64,000 nt of DNA from SXNM01 sp964586155 (GTDB lineage: Bacteria > Myxococcota_A > UBA9042), in the NCBI GenBank assembly GCA_964586155.1, contig CAZPHC010000024.1, positions 31,506 through 95,505 of the forward strand. The letters are read 5' to 3'. Shown piece after piece: positions 6,383 to 15,738 of this stretch. Within the stretch, counting starts at the first letter, position 1, and every line of letters begins with the position of its first letter. The position numbers and the translations under genes were made by a program. The notes beneath the pieces were generated by a model. The model saw only the letters and a list, made by a program, of their open reading frames with translations, ran no database searches and had not been told where the DNA came from.

Positions 6383-8851
6383 ATGCACGCAGCCCAGGAA
6401 CATGGATGGCTCGCCCGGACACTCGAGTCCGTCGGCTCCATCGGTCACCGCCCCGAGCACGACGCAGCCGAGCGCCTGCGTCGCCGTCTGCTCGTCTACA
6501 TGGGCGTGCTGATGAGCATGGGTGGCCTGCTCTGGGGCACCATCGCGTTGGCCAACGGCCTGCGCGCCGCCGCCGCGATCCCGTTCGGCTACGCGGTGTT
6601 GACGTCGCTCAATCTGCGCTACTTCCACGCCAGCGCCGACTTCCTGCGCGTGCGGTTCTTCCAGGTCCTGATCAGCCTTCTGCTGCCGTTCTTGTTCCAG
6701 ATCGCGCTCGGCGGCTTCGCCTCCAGCGGCGTCGTGATGCTGTGGTCGATGCTCGCCATCGTCGGCGCCCTGACGTTCTCGACCAGCCGGCAGGTGCTCG
6801 CGTGGCTCGTCGTCTACTCGCTGTGCACCGTGGCGATGGGGCTGATCGACGGCTGGGCGCGCGAGGTCTTCCGCCTCGACACGAGCGCCGACCTGCGGGT
6901 CGTCTTTTCGGTCACGAACATCGTCATCATCTCGAACATCGTCTTTGGCCTGACGATCTACCTGCTGGCGCGACAAGAGGCGGCCAACGCCGCGCTCGAA
7001 CAGGCCAACCTCGAAGTTCGGCAGCTCAACGAGAAGCTCGAGGCCGTCGTCGCCGCGCGGACACGCGATCTGCGCTCCACCCTGGGCCAGCTGCGCGCCA
7101 TCATCGACAACATGCCCAACGCCCTGGTGGCCGTCAGCCGCGACGGCGAGGTCCAGGCGGCGAACCGCACGCTCGAGTCGCTGTTCCACCTGCCGACGTC
7201 GCCGGTCGGCCGGCCGATGGACGAGGCGATCCCGACGGTCCTGCGGGACCTGATGATGCGCGCGATGACGAACGGGACCGAAGAGACGATCGAGCTGCCG
7301 TTGCGGGCCGATCGGGTCGGCGTCGCGGTCGCCGCGCCGATGCGCGTCGAAGACGAACCGGATGTGATGGGCTGCGTGGTCATCGTTCGTGACGTGACGC
7401 TCGAGAAAGAGGTCGATCGGATGAAGACCGACTTCATCGCGACCGTCTCGCACGAGCTGCGCACGCCGCTGACGTCGGTCCTGGGCTTCGCCAAGGTCAC
7501 GCGGGGCCGCCTCGACAGCGTGCTGCTGCCGGCGCTGCCGGTCGAGGACCGCAAGGTCGAGCGCGCCGCGGCCCAGGTCATGGGCAACCTCGACATCATC
7601 GTCTCGGAGGGTGAACGCCTGACGTCGCTGATCGCCGACGTCCTCGACATCTCCAAGATGGAGGCCGGGCACGTCGAGTGGCAGCGCGATCCGATCGCGC
7701 CGGCGACGCTGGTGCGCCGCGCGGTGACCTCCTCGGCCGGGCTGTTCACCGACGCAGAGGCGGCGCTGGAAGCCGACGTCGAAGATGATTTGCCGAACAT
7801 CATCGGAGACTTCGATCGCCTGCTCCAGGTCCTGATCAACCTCATCTCGAACGCTGCCAAGTTCACCGAGACCGGCACGGTCGTCGTCAGCGCCCGCCGC
7901 GTCGACGAGGGCGTCGAGTTCCGCGTGCGTGACTCGGGCACGGGCATCGCGCCGGGCGACGTCGAGCGCATCTTCGAGCGCTTTCGCCAGGGCGGCGACA
8001 CGCTGGTCAACAAGCCGCGCGGGACGGGCCTCGGCCTGCCGATCTCGCAGCAGATCGTGCTGGCACACGGCGGCCGCATCCGGGTCGAGAGCACCGTCGG
8101 CGTCGGCTCGGAGTTCTGGTTCGTGCTGCCCACCTCGACCCGTTCGGGCACCCGCACCTCGGGGTCGCGCGACCTCGCGACCCGGCTCGGCGCCAAGGTC
8201 CGCGAGGCGCTGCCGGCAGACGCCCGCAACATCCTGGTCGTCGACGACAACCCGAACCTGCGGGAGCTGTTGCGCCAGCAGCTCGGCGATCTCGGCTTCC
8301 ATGTCTTGCTCGCCAACGACGGCATCGAGGGCGTGCGCCTGGCGCGGACCGCGCGGCCGGACCTGATCATCCTCGACATCATGATGCCCGAGATCAGCGG
8401 CTTCGACGTCGCCGCGATGCTGAAGTCGGACCCGGACACCCGCGGCATCCCCATCGTCGTGCTGACGATCGTCGAGGACGCCGAGCGCGGCTATCGCATC
8501 GGCGTCGACAGCTACCTGCAAAAGCCCCATGACATCGGCATGCTCGCGGGCGAGATCCAGCGCGTGCTGGCGGGGCGCGGCGACGGGCGTCGCGCCATGA
8601 TCGTCGCCGAACCCGGCGATCGCGCGCGCTTGCAGGCGGACCTCGAAGCCCAGGGCTACGAGGTCGTGTGCAGCTGCGGCTTCGACGCCTGCGTCGAGAC
8701 CCTGCGCAGCTGTAGCCCCGACTTCGTGCTGGTCGACGCCAAGAACGCCGAAGCGATCGAGCTGCTCCACCGCGCCCGCCGCGAGACGCGCTTCGAGCAT
8801 GCGTGCGTCATCCGCATCGCCGCCCCCTCCGGCGAGGAGCCCACCCCATGA
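6383..8851 (+). CDS. Hybrid sensor histidine kinase with receiver domains
   Basis: An 822-residue membrane-bound hybrid kinase. The N-terminal ~190 residues form about six membrane helices with little periplasmic sequence. Then follow a coiled coil (QEAANAALEQANLEVRQLNE), a PAS domain (IIDNMPNALVAVSRDGEV), a HisKA dimerisation domain with His357 in SHELRTPLTSV, and an ATPase domain with N box NLISNAAKFT, G1 DSGTGI and G2 GTGLGLPIS. The receiver domain has Asp665 in LIILDIMMPEISG. After it comes a shorter, degenerate receiver-like segment (AMIVAEPGDRARLQ, then PDFVLVDAKNA) that ends early. The ATG at 6383 has GGAG nine bases upstream; 6287 is an alternative. The stop overlaps the next gene's start (ATGA), so expression is coupled. 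The signal sensed is unknown. Confidence 0.9.
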   Translation: MHAAQEHGWLARTLESVGSIGHRPEHDAAERLRRRLLVYMGVLMSMGGLLWGTIALANGLRAAAAIPFGYAVLTSLNLRYFHASADFLRVRFFQVLISLLLPFLFQIALGGFASSGVVMLWSMLAIVGALTFSTSRQVLAWLVVYSLCTVAMGLIDGWAREVFRLDTSADLRVVFSVTNIVIISNIVFGLTIYLLARQEAANAALEQANLEVRQLNEKLEAVVAARTRDLRSTLGQLRAIIDNMPNALVAVSRDGEVQAANRTLESLFHLPTSPVGRPMDEAIPTVLRDLMMRAMTNGTEETIELPLRADRVGVAVAAPMRVEDEPDVMGCVVIVRDVTLEKEVDRMKTDFIATVSHELRTPLTSVLGFAKVTRGRLDSVLLPALPVEDRKVERAAAQVMGNLDIIVSEGERLTSLIADVLDISKMEAGHVEWQRDPIAPATLVRRAVTSSAGLFTDAEAALEADVEDDLPNIIGDFDRLLQVLINLISNAAKFTETGTVVVSARRVDEGVEFRVRDSGTGIAPGDVERIFERFRQGGDTLVNKPRGTGLGLPISQQIVLAHGGRIRVESTVGVGSEFWFVLPTSTRSGTRTSGSRDLATRLGAKVREALPADARNILVVDDNPNLRELLRQQLGDLGFHVLLANDGIEGVRLARTARPDLIILDIMMPEISGFDVAAMLKSDPDTRGIPIVVLTIVEDAERGYRIGVDSYLQKPHDIGMLAGEIQRVLAGRGDGRRAMIVAEPGDRARLQADLEAQGYEVVCSCGFDACVETLRSCSPDFVLVDAKNAEAIELLHRARRETRFEHACVIRIAAPSGEEPTP

Positions 8852-9231
8852 ACAAGAAGATCCTGATCGTCGACGACGAGGCCCACCTGCGCCTGTTGCT
8901 CGAGCAGAGCCTCGAGCAGCTCGAAGACGACGGCGCCGAGATCCTGCTCGCGAGCGACGGCGGCGAAGCGCTGCGCGTCATCCAGCGCGATCGCCCGGCG
9001 GTGGTGCTGCTCGACGTGATGATGCCGGTCATGAACGGCTTCGACGTCTGCAAGGCGATCAAGCGCGATCCTGCGCTGCGTTCGACGTATGTGATGATCC
9101 TGACGGCCAAGGGCCAGGAGCTCGACCGCATCACCGGCGCCGAGGTCGGCGCCGATCGCTACATGACCAAGCCCTTCGATCCGGACACCGTGCTCGAGAT
9201 CGTGGCCGCACAGATCGGCTTGCGGGTCTGA
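8848..9231 (+). CDS. Single-domain (CheY-like) response regulator
   Basis: A 127-residue stand-alone receiver domain. It has the acidic pair in ILIVDDEAH (Asp9, Asp10), the phospho-acceptor Asp56 in VVLLDVMMPVMNG, Thr86 in MILTAKG and Lys108 in YMTKPF, so all residues for phosphorylation and switching are present. There is no output domain. It must act through protein contacts, either as a phospho-relay step or on the cyclase encoded immediately downstream. The start overlaps the kinase stop by four bases (ATGA) and its stop is two bases before the cyclase start, which makes this a tightly coupled three-gene unit. Confidence 0.92.
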   Translation: MNKKILIVDDEAHLRLLLEQSLEQLEDDGAEILLASDGGEALRVIQRDRPAVVLLDVMMPVMNGFDVCKAIKRDPALRSTYVMILTAKGQELDRITGAEVGADRYMTKPFDPDTVLEIVAAQIGLRV

Positions 9232-9233
9232 CG

Positions 9234-10823
9234 ATGGCGCGTCGCTTCCTCTCGACGGTCGAGGTGTCGCGGAAGGCCGACCGCGCTCGGCGTCGGCTGG
9301 CGAAGATCGTCAGCCGCGGACCGACGTTGCACCTGCTGCAGTTGGTCGCCGAGGGCCTCGGCCACCCCTTCGCCGTGGTCAGCGTCGACGGGGCCGAGCT
9401 CTTCCGCAGCGAGGGCATGCCGGCAGCCGGGCAGGGCGGGCTGCTGAACGCGTCGGTCCGGCTCGGCCGCGACGTCGTCGGCGGCGTCCTGGCTCCCCAG
9501 GGGGCCGAGTCGATCGCCGGGCTGGTCGGCTGCCTCGCCGCGCTCGACCAGGACGAGCAGAACCTCGCGAGCGAGGCGCTGCTGCGCTACAAGGAGCTGA
9601 ACCTGCTCTATGCGCTGACAGCCAAGCTCGCGCTGCGGCCGCGCACCACCGCCGAGGTCGCGCGCCTGCTCGTCGAAGAGGCGCAGACGCTGATCCGCGC
9701 CGACGAGCTCGACGTCTACCTGTTGGAGCAGCCTTCGGGCCTGCTGCGCTCGACGTTCCGGCCCCTGGCGACCGACGCTCCACCCGTGGTCGCGCGCGTC
9801 GTCAGCACCTCCAAGGCCGAGCTCCTGCTCGAAGACGGGCCGCTGCCCGGGACGGCCGAGGCGCTGCTCTGCGTGCCGATCAGCACCCAACGCCAGACCG
9901 TCGGCGTGCTGCTCGCCAGCAACAAGCGCGGCCACCCCTACTCGTCCGAGGATCTCAAGCTCGCGACCGCCTTGACCATGGTCGGCGCGATGGCGATCGA
10001 GAACGCGCGCTTCAGCGAGGCTGCGCGTCGCTTCGTGCCCACCGAGCTGCTCGACCTGCTCGGCCGCCGCACGCTGCCGGAGCTCGCGCTCGGCGATCAG
10101 ATCGAGCAGATCATGACGGTGTTGTTCTGCGATATTCGTGGCTTCACCACGCTGGTCGAGCGCCTGACGCCGGCCGAGGCGTTCTCGTTCGTCAACCGCT
10201 TCCTGGCCTTCGTCGGGCCGGTCGTGCGGCATCACGGTGGGTTCGTCGACAAATATCTCGGCGACGCGGTCATGGCCATCTTCCCCCATGACGCCGCCAG
10301 CGCGATCGCGGCGGGGGTGGCCATCCAGCGCGCCGTGGTCCGCTTCAGCGCCGCCGAACAGGCACGGGGCGGCGCCGGCATCGGCGTCGGCGTCGGCATC
10401 CATCGCGGCTTGCTGCGGCTGGGCGTCATCGGCGAGGCCGAGCGCTGGAGCGGCACGGTCATCGCCGACGCGGTCAATGTCGCCGCGCGGCTCGAAGCGA
10501 TGACCAGGTCGTTCGACGCCGACATCCTGGTGTCCGAGGCGGTGCTCGAGGGCATCGCCGAGCGCGGTCGTTTCGGCCACCGTCGCCTCGGCACGGTCCA
10601 CGTCAAGGGCAAGCTCGAGCCCGTCTCGATCTACGAGGTCTTCGACGCGGACCCCGAGCCGTCGCGGCAGATGAAGACGACGACCCGGAGCAGCTTCGAC
10701 GGCGCGGTGGCCAGCATGGTGGCCGGCGACGTCGAGGCCGCACGCGCCGCGCTGCGCACCCACATCGAGGCCCATCCCGAGGATGTCGTCGCGCAGCGCT
10801 GCCTGGAGCGCTGGTCGCGCTGA
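9234..10823 (+). CDS. GAF domain and class III adenylate/guanylate cyclase
   Basis: A 529-residue soluble protein. Residues ~120-260 are a GAF domain (LRYKELNLLYALTAKLALR start, VPISTQRQTVGVLLASN core), which usually binds a small ligand or partner. Residues ~290-455 are a class III nucleotide cyclase catalytic domain. The metal-binding Asp residues are Asp300 (LFCDIRGFT) and Asp344 (KYLGDAVMAIF). Lys340 and Asp412 sit where purine-selecting residues of adenylate cyclases lie, and Asn415/Arg419 (NVAARL) match the transition-state pair. cAMP is therefore the likely product. The C-terminal ~75 residues look helical, perhaps one TPR. It is third in the operon with the kinase and response regulator, so cyclic nucleotide synthesis is probably the output of that phosphorelay. 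Confidence 0.9.
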   Translation: MARRFLSTVEVSRKADRARRRLAKIVSRGPTLHLLQLVAEGLGHPFAVVSVDGAELFRSEGMPAAGQGGLLNASVRLGRDVVGGVLAPQGAESIAGLVGCLAALDQDEQNLASEALLRYKELNLLYALTAKLALRPRTTAEVARLLVEEAQTLIRADELDVYLLEQPSGLLRSTFRPLATDAPPVVARVVSTSKAELLLEDGPLPGTAEALLCVPISTQRQTVGVLLASNKRGHPYSSEDLKLATALTMVGAMAIENARFSEAARRFVPTELLDLLGRRTLPELALGDQIEQIMTVLFCDIRGFTTLVERLTPAEAFSFVNRFLAFVGPVVRHHGGFVDKYLGDAVMAIFPHDAASAIAAGVAIQRAVVRFSAAEQARGGAGIGVGVGIHRGLLRLGVIGEAERWSGTVIADAVNVAARLEAMTRSFDADILVSEAVLEGIAERGRFGHRRLGTVHVKGKLEPVSIYEVFDADPEPSRQMKTTTRSSFDGAVASMVAGDVEAARAALRTHIEAHPEDVVAQRCLERWSR

Positions 10824-10864
10824 AGCGCTGCAGCGGCCTGCGGGTCGAGGCGAGGGGAGCAATC

Positions 10865-13800
10865 GTGGGGGCACGCACAACGCCACGACCCTGGCCCGGG
10901 TTCCAAGCCGCGCTGGCTTGCAGCTGGCTCGCGGTCGCTGCGGCCTGCGGGCGTGCTCCGCAGCCCTCCGACGACGCCCCGGCCGACAGCGCCGCCGTGG
11001 CGGGCTTCGACGCGACGGTGCCGGGCGACGCCTCGGCCGGCGGCGGCGACGCCGCGGCCCACGCGGACACCGCACCTGGCGCCGACGGCGCCCACGAAGC
11101 CGACGTCAACGGCGCTGACGGCCTCGAGGACGCCGCCGCCGCGGATACGTCGTCGGCCGACACCTCCCCCGACGACGTCGCCGCCGAGGATGCGTCGGCG
11201 GAGGACGCCGCGACTGGGGACGCCGCGACTGGGGACGCCGGCGCCGGGCCCCTGACCGCGGTCGTCAGCGTCGGCGGCGACACGGTCCAGATCGCGGCCA
11301 AGATCCTGCCGGACGGGCGTCGCAGCTACACGCTGCACACGACCCATCCCCTGCGCGACGGCGTGCCCGTCGACGGGACCCGGACCTTCACCGAGGCCGC
11401 AGGTGCAGCCCGCTTGCGCTCGCCGAGCCTGGCACTGGACGCCTTCTACGCCCTCGCCCAGCACGAGCGGGCGCTGGCCTCTGTCGCCTCGCTGCACGAC
11501 GGCGCGTGGAACGGCGGCGCGGCCATCCCGTGTGCCTGCTTCCAGACCGGCGAGTCGTGGACTTTCGCTTGGACCCGCGACAGCGGCTACGCGATCGAGC
11601 TCGGCCTCGCGCGCCACGACGCCACGCGGGCCCGCGAGACGCTGCGCTTCTTGCTGGCGACGCCCAAGGCCGGCGGGACCAAGCGGATCCTGCAGGACAC
11701 CGGCACCGGCGGCAGCTGGCCCATCTCGACCGACCGCCTGGTCTGGGCGCTGGGCGCGCGCGCCGTGCTGTGGGCCCTGGGCCCCACCGAGCGCAAGGCC
11801 TGGGCCACCGAGCTCGAGCCCGTGCTCGCCGCCACGTTGCAGGACGACCTCGAGGTCGCGTTCGACCCGGCCGTCGGGCTGCTGCGCGGCGAGACGTCGT
11901 TCCTCGATTGGCGCGAGCAGAGCTACCCGGCCTGGGTCGCGAACCGACCCAGCGCCATCGGGCGCAGCTTCGCGCTGTCGACCAACGTCGCCTGGCTGCG
12001 AGGTTGGCGCTTGTTGGCCGAGGCGCGCGCGCTGCTCGGCGACGTCGCCGGGGCCGCGACCGCGCAGAAGCAAGCCGACGCGGTCGCTGCGGCCATCGCC
12101 AAGGCCTGGCTCTCGGCTGGGGCCCTCGCCAGCGCGGGTGTGCCGCATCCGGTGCTGCCGGGCGACAGCGCCAGCGGCGGCGGACGCCTGCTGCCCGGCT
12201 GGTGGGCCGTCGGAACCGACGCCGCGCCGGCGACCCGCGCCGACGCCCTGGCCACGGCCCTCGCCGCAGAGGCGGGCCTGCTCTCGCTCGAGCAGGCGCG
12301 GACCATGCTGGCGCGCTGGAGTTGGTCGTTCGCCGCCGGGCCCGAGGTCATCACGCCGGGGGTCGCCGGCCTGCCGATCTACCACAACCGCGCGGCGTGG
12401 CCCTTCGTCACCGGCTACGTCGCGCGCGCCGGCGCGCTCGCCCGTGCGCCGTCGGTCGTCCATCGCGCCGCAGACGCGTTGCTGCGCGTGGCCTTGCTGA
12501 ACCTGTCGAACATGGAGAACGTCGCCTTCCCGAGCGGCGCGAACTGGCTCGACGAGGGCGCCACCTCGGGCCCCGTCGTCAACTCGCGACGGCAGCTTTG
12601 GTCGGTCGGCGCCGCGCTCGGCCTGGTCGACGCCGTGCTGGTCGGCGTCCAGGACAGCGATCCGGGCGAGGTCGGTGCTGACGGCGCCGCGTTGCGGCTG
12701 CGGCCCACCCTGCCGCGGGCCTGGCTGGCGACGTGGATGCCGCAAGGCGGGTCGTTGCAGCTGCTCGGCTTGCCCTGGCGTGGCGTGACGCTCGACGTGA
12801 CGCTGCACCTGCCGCCGTTCGCCGCCCAGCCCACGGTGCCGCCCGGCGCGGCGCAGGCGGGCGCGCTCGCCGTGTCCGCGGTGCTGGTCGCCGGCGCGCC
12901 CGTGCCGAGCACGGCGCATGGCGCGGTCGTCTCCGAGGCGGCGTTGCTCGCGGCCGCCGGGGCGACGGGCATCGCCGCGCTCGACGTCAGCTTCGCCGAC
13001 GCTCCGGTCGACGCCGACGCCCCCGACGTCATCGCGGTCGACAGCGCCGCCGCAGGTCCGCTCGGCGGCACCACGCTCGCGCCTGCCGCGCCGACGCCCG
13101 CGCCGATGCAGGGAAGCGCCAAGCAGCCGGGACCCGAAGCCGGCTTCGGCCTGACGCTGCCGTGGCTGGCCGCGGGGGTCGACGCCGCGTCGATCTCCGT
13201 GCAGGTTCGGCCGCCGAAGGTCGCGCCGGGCGCAGGCCCCGGGGCACCGGACGCGTCGACGGCCTGGCAGGACTGCGCGCCGCCCGCCGGCGCCGGCGGC
13301 TCCGGCGGGGCGTGCGTCGCCTCGAGCGCCGCCGATCCTGCGACGACGACGCATTGTTGGACCTTCGCCCGCCGCTTCGGCGCCGACGATCCGCGCCTGG
13401 GCCCGAGCTCTGCGCCGCTCTGCGCCTTCGGTCCTGCCGAGACGCGTCGGCTGGTGCTGCCGGCGCACGCGCTCGCTGGCGGCGACGAGGCCTTCGCGAC
13501 CGCGGGCGAGGCGCATCGCGTCGCCTGGGGGCCGTCCGGCTCCTCGCTGCAGGTCGACGCGCTCCTGCCGCGCCACAGCGGGCCGCATCGCCTGGCCCTG
13601 CGCTACCGCAACGAGCGACCGGTGCAGACCGGCTACGGCGCCGGCAGCGCCATCGTCGTGGTCGAGCGCGTCCGCGACGCCGCCGTCCTCGCCAAGGGGG
13701 CCGTCGCCATGGGCCAGACCGGGGCCAACCAGGGTTTCGTCGTCAGCACGCCGCTGCTGGGCCTGCCGCTGGAGCACGACGAGGCGATCCGCGTCCGCGT

Positions 13801-14665
13801 CCTGCGCCCGGCGCTGCCGTCGATGAGCGCGCTCGATCGGGCCGCGCTCTACGATGGGCCCGGCGGCAAGGAGGTCGGCGCGGCCTGGGTCGCGTCGGTG
13901 GACCTCGCGGGCGTCGAGCTCGTCAGCGAGACGGTGCTCGCGACGGCGCCGCTGCCCGCGCTCGCCTTCGACGGCAAGGACGACTTCGACAAGACACCGA
14001 CCAAGAGCCGCCTGACCCCGGGCATCACGCTGCAGCCCTGGGAGCGCGTGTCGCTGAGCTGGGACGAGCGCTGGCTGCACGGCGTCATCGTCAGCCAGGG
14101 GTTCGAAGATCCGGCCCGCGCCTATGTGCTCTACCTGGAGCTGGTCGACGCGCCCGCGGTCGGCCAGGCCGTGCCGCCGCCGACGCAGACGGGTCTCGGC
14201 ATGACCTACCTCGGCTTGACGCCGAAGCTCGCGTTCGCGCCGCAGATCGCGATCGGCGTCCGCCGGAGCTGCGATCTGGGCGACGGCTACGGGCCGTGGT
14301 GCGGGGTCTTCGCCGCGCCGGCCCCCTCGGCCGCGCCGGGGGCTGCGTGGTCGCAGCGCTTGCGGCTGCAGCCCGGCGTCGATGTCGGCGGCGCGGGCGT
14401 CTTCGTCGCCGCCGACGCCCATACCGTCGCGTTCCGCGTGCCTCGCGCCGCGCTCGGCGCCAAGGCGCTGGCCGTCCAGCCGGGCGCGCCGGCGGCGGCG
14501 CCGGCCGTGCTGCGTGTCACGGGCCACCTCGTCCACGGCGGCGCCGGCCAGGAGTGGAAGGACGTCGTGCCCGCGTTCGCCATGCCTTGGACCAACGCCG
14601 CGACCGGCTACCTGCTCGTGCCGCTCGGCGGCGACGGCGACGCCGCTTCCTGGCAGGCCTTCTGA
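10865..14665 (+). CDS. Large lipoprotein with six-hairpin glycosidase-like domain
   Basis: A 1,266-residue putative lipoprotein. The GTG at 10865 is preceded by a GGGGAG site. A signal peptide ends at LAVAAACG, with a Cys fit for lipidation although the lipobox is weak. Residues ~30-125 are an Asp/Ala/Thr-rich linker, containing two copies of a 15-bp direct repeat near 11210-11240. Residues ~130-620 resemble an (alpha/alpha)6 toroid glycosidase: WTFAWTRDSGYAIELGLA, FLDWREQSYPAWVA, YHNRAAWPFVTGYVARAG and ANWLDEGATSGPVVNSRR. Acidic residues in these motifs are candidate catalytic groups. The remaining ~600 residues are beta-rich with no family recognised. The substrate is probably a polysaccharide outside the cell; the exact GH family cannot be named from sequence alone. 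Confidence 0.7.
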   Translation: MGARTTPRPWPGFQAALACSWLAVAAACGRAPQPSDDAPADSAAVAGFDATVPGDASAGGGDAAAHADTAPGADGAHEADVNGADGLEDAAAADTSSADTSPDDVAAEDASAEDAATGDAATGDAGAGPLTAVVSVGGDTVQIAAKILPDGRRSYTLHTTHPLRDGVPVDGTRTFTEAAGAARLRSPSLALDAFYALAQHERALASVASLHDGAWNGGAAIPCACFQTGESWTFAWTRDSGYAIELGLARHDATRARETLRFLLATPKAGGTKRILQDTGTGGSWPISTDRLVWALGARAVLWALGPTERKAWATELEPVLAATLQDDLEVAFDPAVGLLRGETSFLDWREQSYPAWVANRPSAIGRSFALSTNVAWLRGWRLLAEARALLGDVAGAATAQKQADAVAAAIAKAWLSAGALASAGVPHPVLPGDSASGGGRLLPGWWAVGTDAAPATRADALATALAAEAGLLSLEQARTMLARWSWSFAAGPEVITPGVAGLPIYHNRAAWPFVTGYVARAGALARAPSVVHRAADALLRVALLNLSNMENVAFPSGANWLDEGATSGPVVNSRRQLWSVGAALGLVDAVLVGVQDSDPGEVGADGAALRLRPTLPRAWLATWMPQGGSLQLLGLPWRGVTLDVTLHLPPFAAQPTVPPGAAQAGALAVSAVLVAGAPVPSTAHGAVVSEAALLAAAGATGIAALDVSFADAPVDADAPDVIAVDSAAAGPLGGTTLAPAAPTPAPMQGSAKQPGPEAGFGLTLPWLAAGVDAASISVQVRPPKVAPGAGPGAPDASTAWQDCAPPAGAGGSGGACVASSAADPATTTHCWTFARRFGADDPRLGPSSAPLCAFGPAETRRLVLPAHALAGGDEAFATAGEAHRVAWGPSGSSLQVDALLPRHSGPHRLALRYRNERPVQTGYGAGSAIVVVERVRDAAVLAKGAVAMGQTGANQGFVVSTPLLGLPLEHDEAIRVRVLRPALPSMSALDRAALYDGPGGKEVGAAWVASVDLAGVELVSETVLATAPLPALAFDGKDDFDKTPTKSRLTPGITLQPWERVSLSWDERWLHGVIVSQGFEDPARAYVLYLELVDAPAVGQAVPPPTQTGLGMTYLGLTPKLAFAPQIAIGVRRSCDLGDGYGPWCGVFAAPAPSAAPGAAWSQRLRLQPGVDVGGAGVFVAADAHTVAFRVPRAALGAKALAVQPGAPAAAPAVLRVTGHLVHGGAGQEWKDVVPAFAMPWTNAATGYLLVPLGGDGDAASWQAF

Positions 14666-14716
14666 CCCACGACCGCACCAGGTTCCCGCCCTCGTCGGAT
14701 CGCCGAGGTCGCTGCG

Positions 14717-15538
14717 TCAGGCGCCGCGCAGGATGATCCCGCCCGCCACCACGAGCAGCGTGGCCGCGATCCGCCGCCAGCCGATCGGCTCGCCGAAGAG
14801 CCAGACGCCGATCCAGGTCGCGAAGATCACGCTCGTCTCGCGCAAGGCCGCCACGGTCGCGATCGGCGCCCGCGACATCGCCCAGAGCGCGAGGCCGTAG
14901 GCGATCACCGAGGCGACGCCGCCGATCAGCGCCGTCCGCGCTTCGCGCCGCAGCGACGCGCGTAACGTCGCCGCGCCCCGTCGCCACGCGACGACGGCCA
15001 CGAGCACCGAGCCCTGCAGCGCGCTATGCCAGAGCACGTACGAGACCGGGTGCAGCGAGGCGCGCGAGCCCAGGCCGTCGAGCAGGGTGTAGGTCGCGGT
15101 GCAGCACGCCGCCGCGGCCGCGAACGCCAGCGCGTGGCCCGACTGCGGCCGCGTGCGCAGCAGCGTCAGCAGCCCGAGGCTGACCAGGGCGACGCCGACC
15201 ATGGCCTGGCGGCTCATCGTATCGCCGGTGACGTCGGCGAGCAGCGTGGTGCCCACGATCGCGACCAGCATCGGCGGCAGGCCACGCATCAGGGCGTAGA
15301 GCGTGCCGAGTTCGCCGCGCTTGTAGGCGCCGGCCAGCGCGACCTGGTAGGGGATGTGCACGCAGATCGACGCGGCGATCCACGGCCAGGCGTCGGGATG
15401 CGGCAGCGGCAGCCAGGGCAGGGTGACCACGGCGATCGCGACCGAACCGGCGGCCAGGCCCGCGACCCCGAGCAGCGGGTCCGCCTGGCGCTTGAGCGCG
15501 GCGTTCCAGCCGGCGTGCAGCAGCGCGGCGCAGAGCAC
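14717..15538 (-). CDS. EamA/DMT-superfamily transporter
   Basis: A 273-residue inner-membrane protein with about ten hydrophobic helices arranged as two EamA repeats. It begins with the family signature ALLHAGWNAALKRQADP and ends with VIFATWIGVWLFGEPIGWRRIAATLLVVAGGI. DMT-family members export or import metabolites such as amino acids, sugars or drugs; the substrate is not predictable here. No ATG exists near the 5' end; the start is taken as GTG 15538. The coding pattern continues a little upstream (LATTA), so the true start may be a rarer codon slightly further out. It is convergent with the glycosidase-like gene and divergent from the giant lipoprotein. Confidence 0.8.
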   Translation of the reverse strand: MLCAALLHAGWNAALKRQADPLLGVAGLAAGSVAIAVVTLPWLPLPHPDAWPWIAASICVHIPYQVALAGAYKRGELGTLYALMRGLPPMLVAIVGTTLLADVTGDTMSRQAMVGVALVSLGLLTLLRTRPQSGHALAFAAAAACCTATYTLLDGLGSRASLHPVSYVLWHSALQGSVLVAVVAWRRGAATLRASLRREARTALIGGVASVIAYGLALWAMSRAPIATVAALRETSVIFATWIGVWLFGEPIGWRRIAATLLVVAGGIILRGA

Positions 15539-15738
15539 GGCGGTGGTGGCGAGCGCGTCGATGGCCAGGCTCCCGTCGCAACAGCGTCGTGCCCAGGCCG
15601 CACGCGCGGCGCCATCATGCGCGCGCGCGGGGATTTCGCCAGTGGGGGGCCGCGGCCGACAAAAAGGCGCGTCGAATGACTGGAAGGTCCAGGCCCGGAC
15701 CGGCTATGGTGTCGCATCGTGCCGAAGGGATTGGGGGG

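Noticed and set aside
6257..8800. An 847-codon minus-strand open frame opposite the hybrid kinase
   Set aside because: Low-complexity Asp/Arg/His translation; the plus strand encodes textbook kinase motifs.
10631..14536. A 1,301-codon minus-strand open frame opposite the glycosidase-like lipoprotein
   Set aside because: Arginine/glycine-rich translation without motifs; the plus frame has recognisable domains and a ribosome site.
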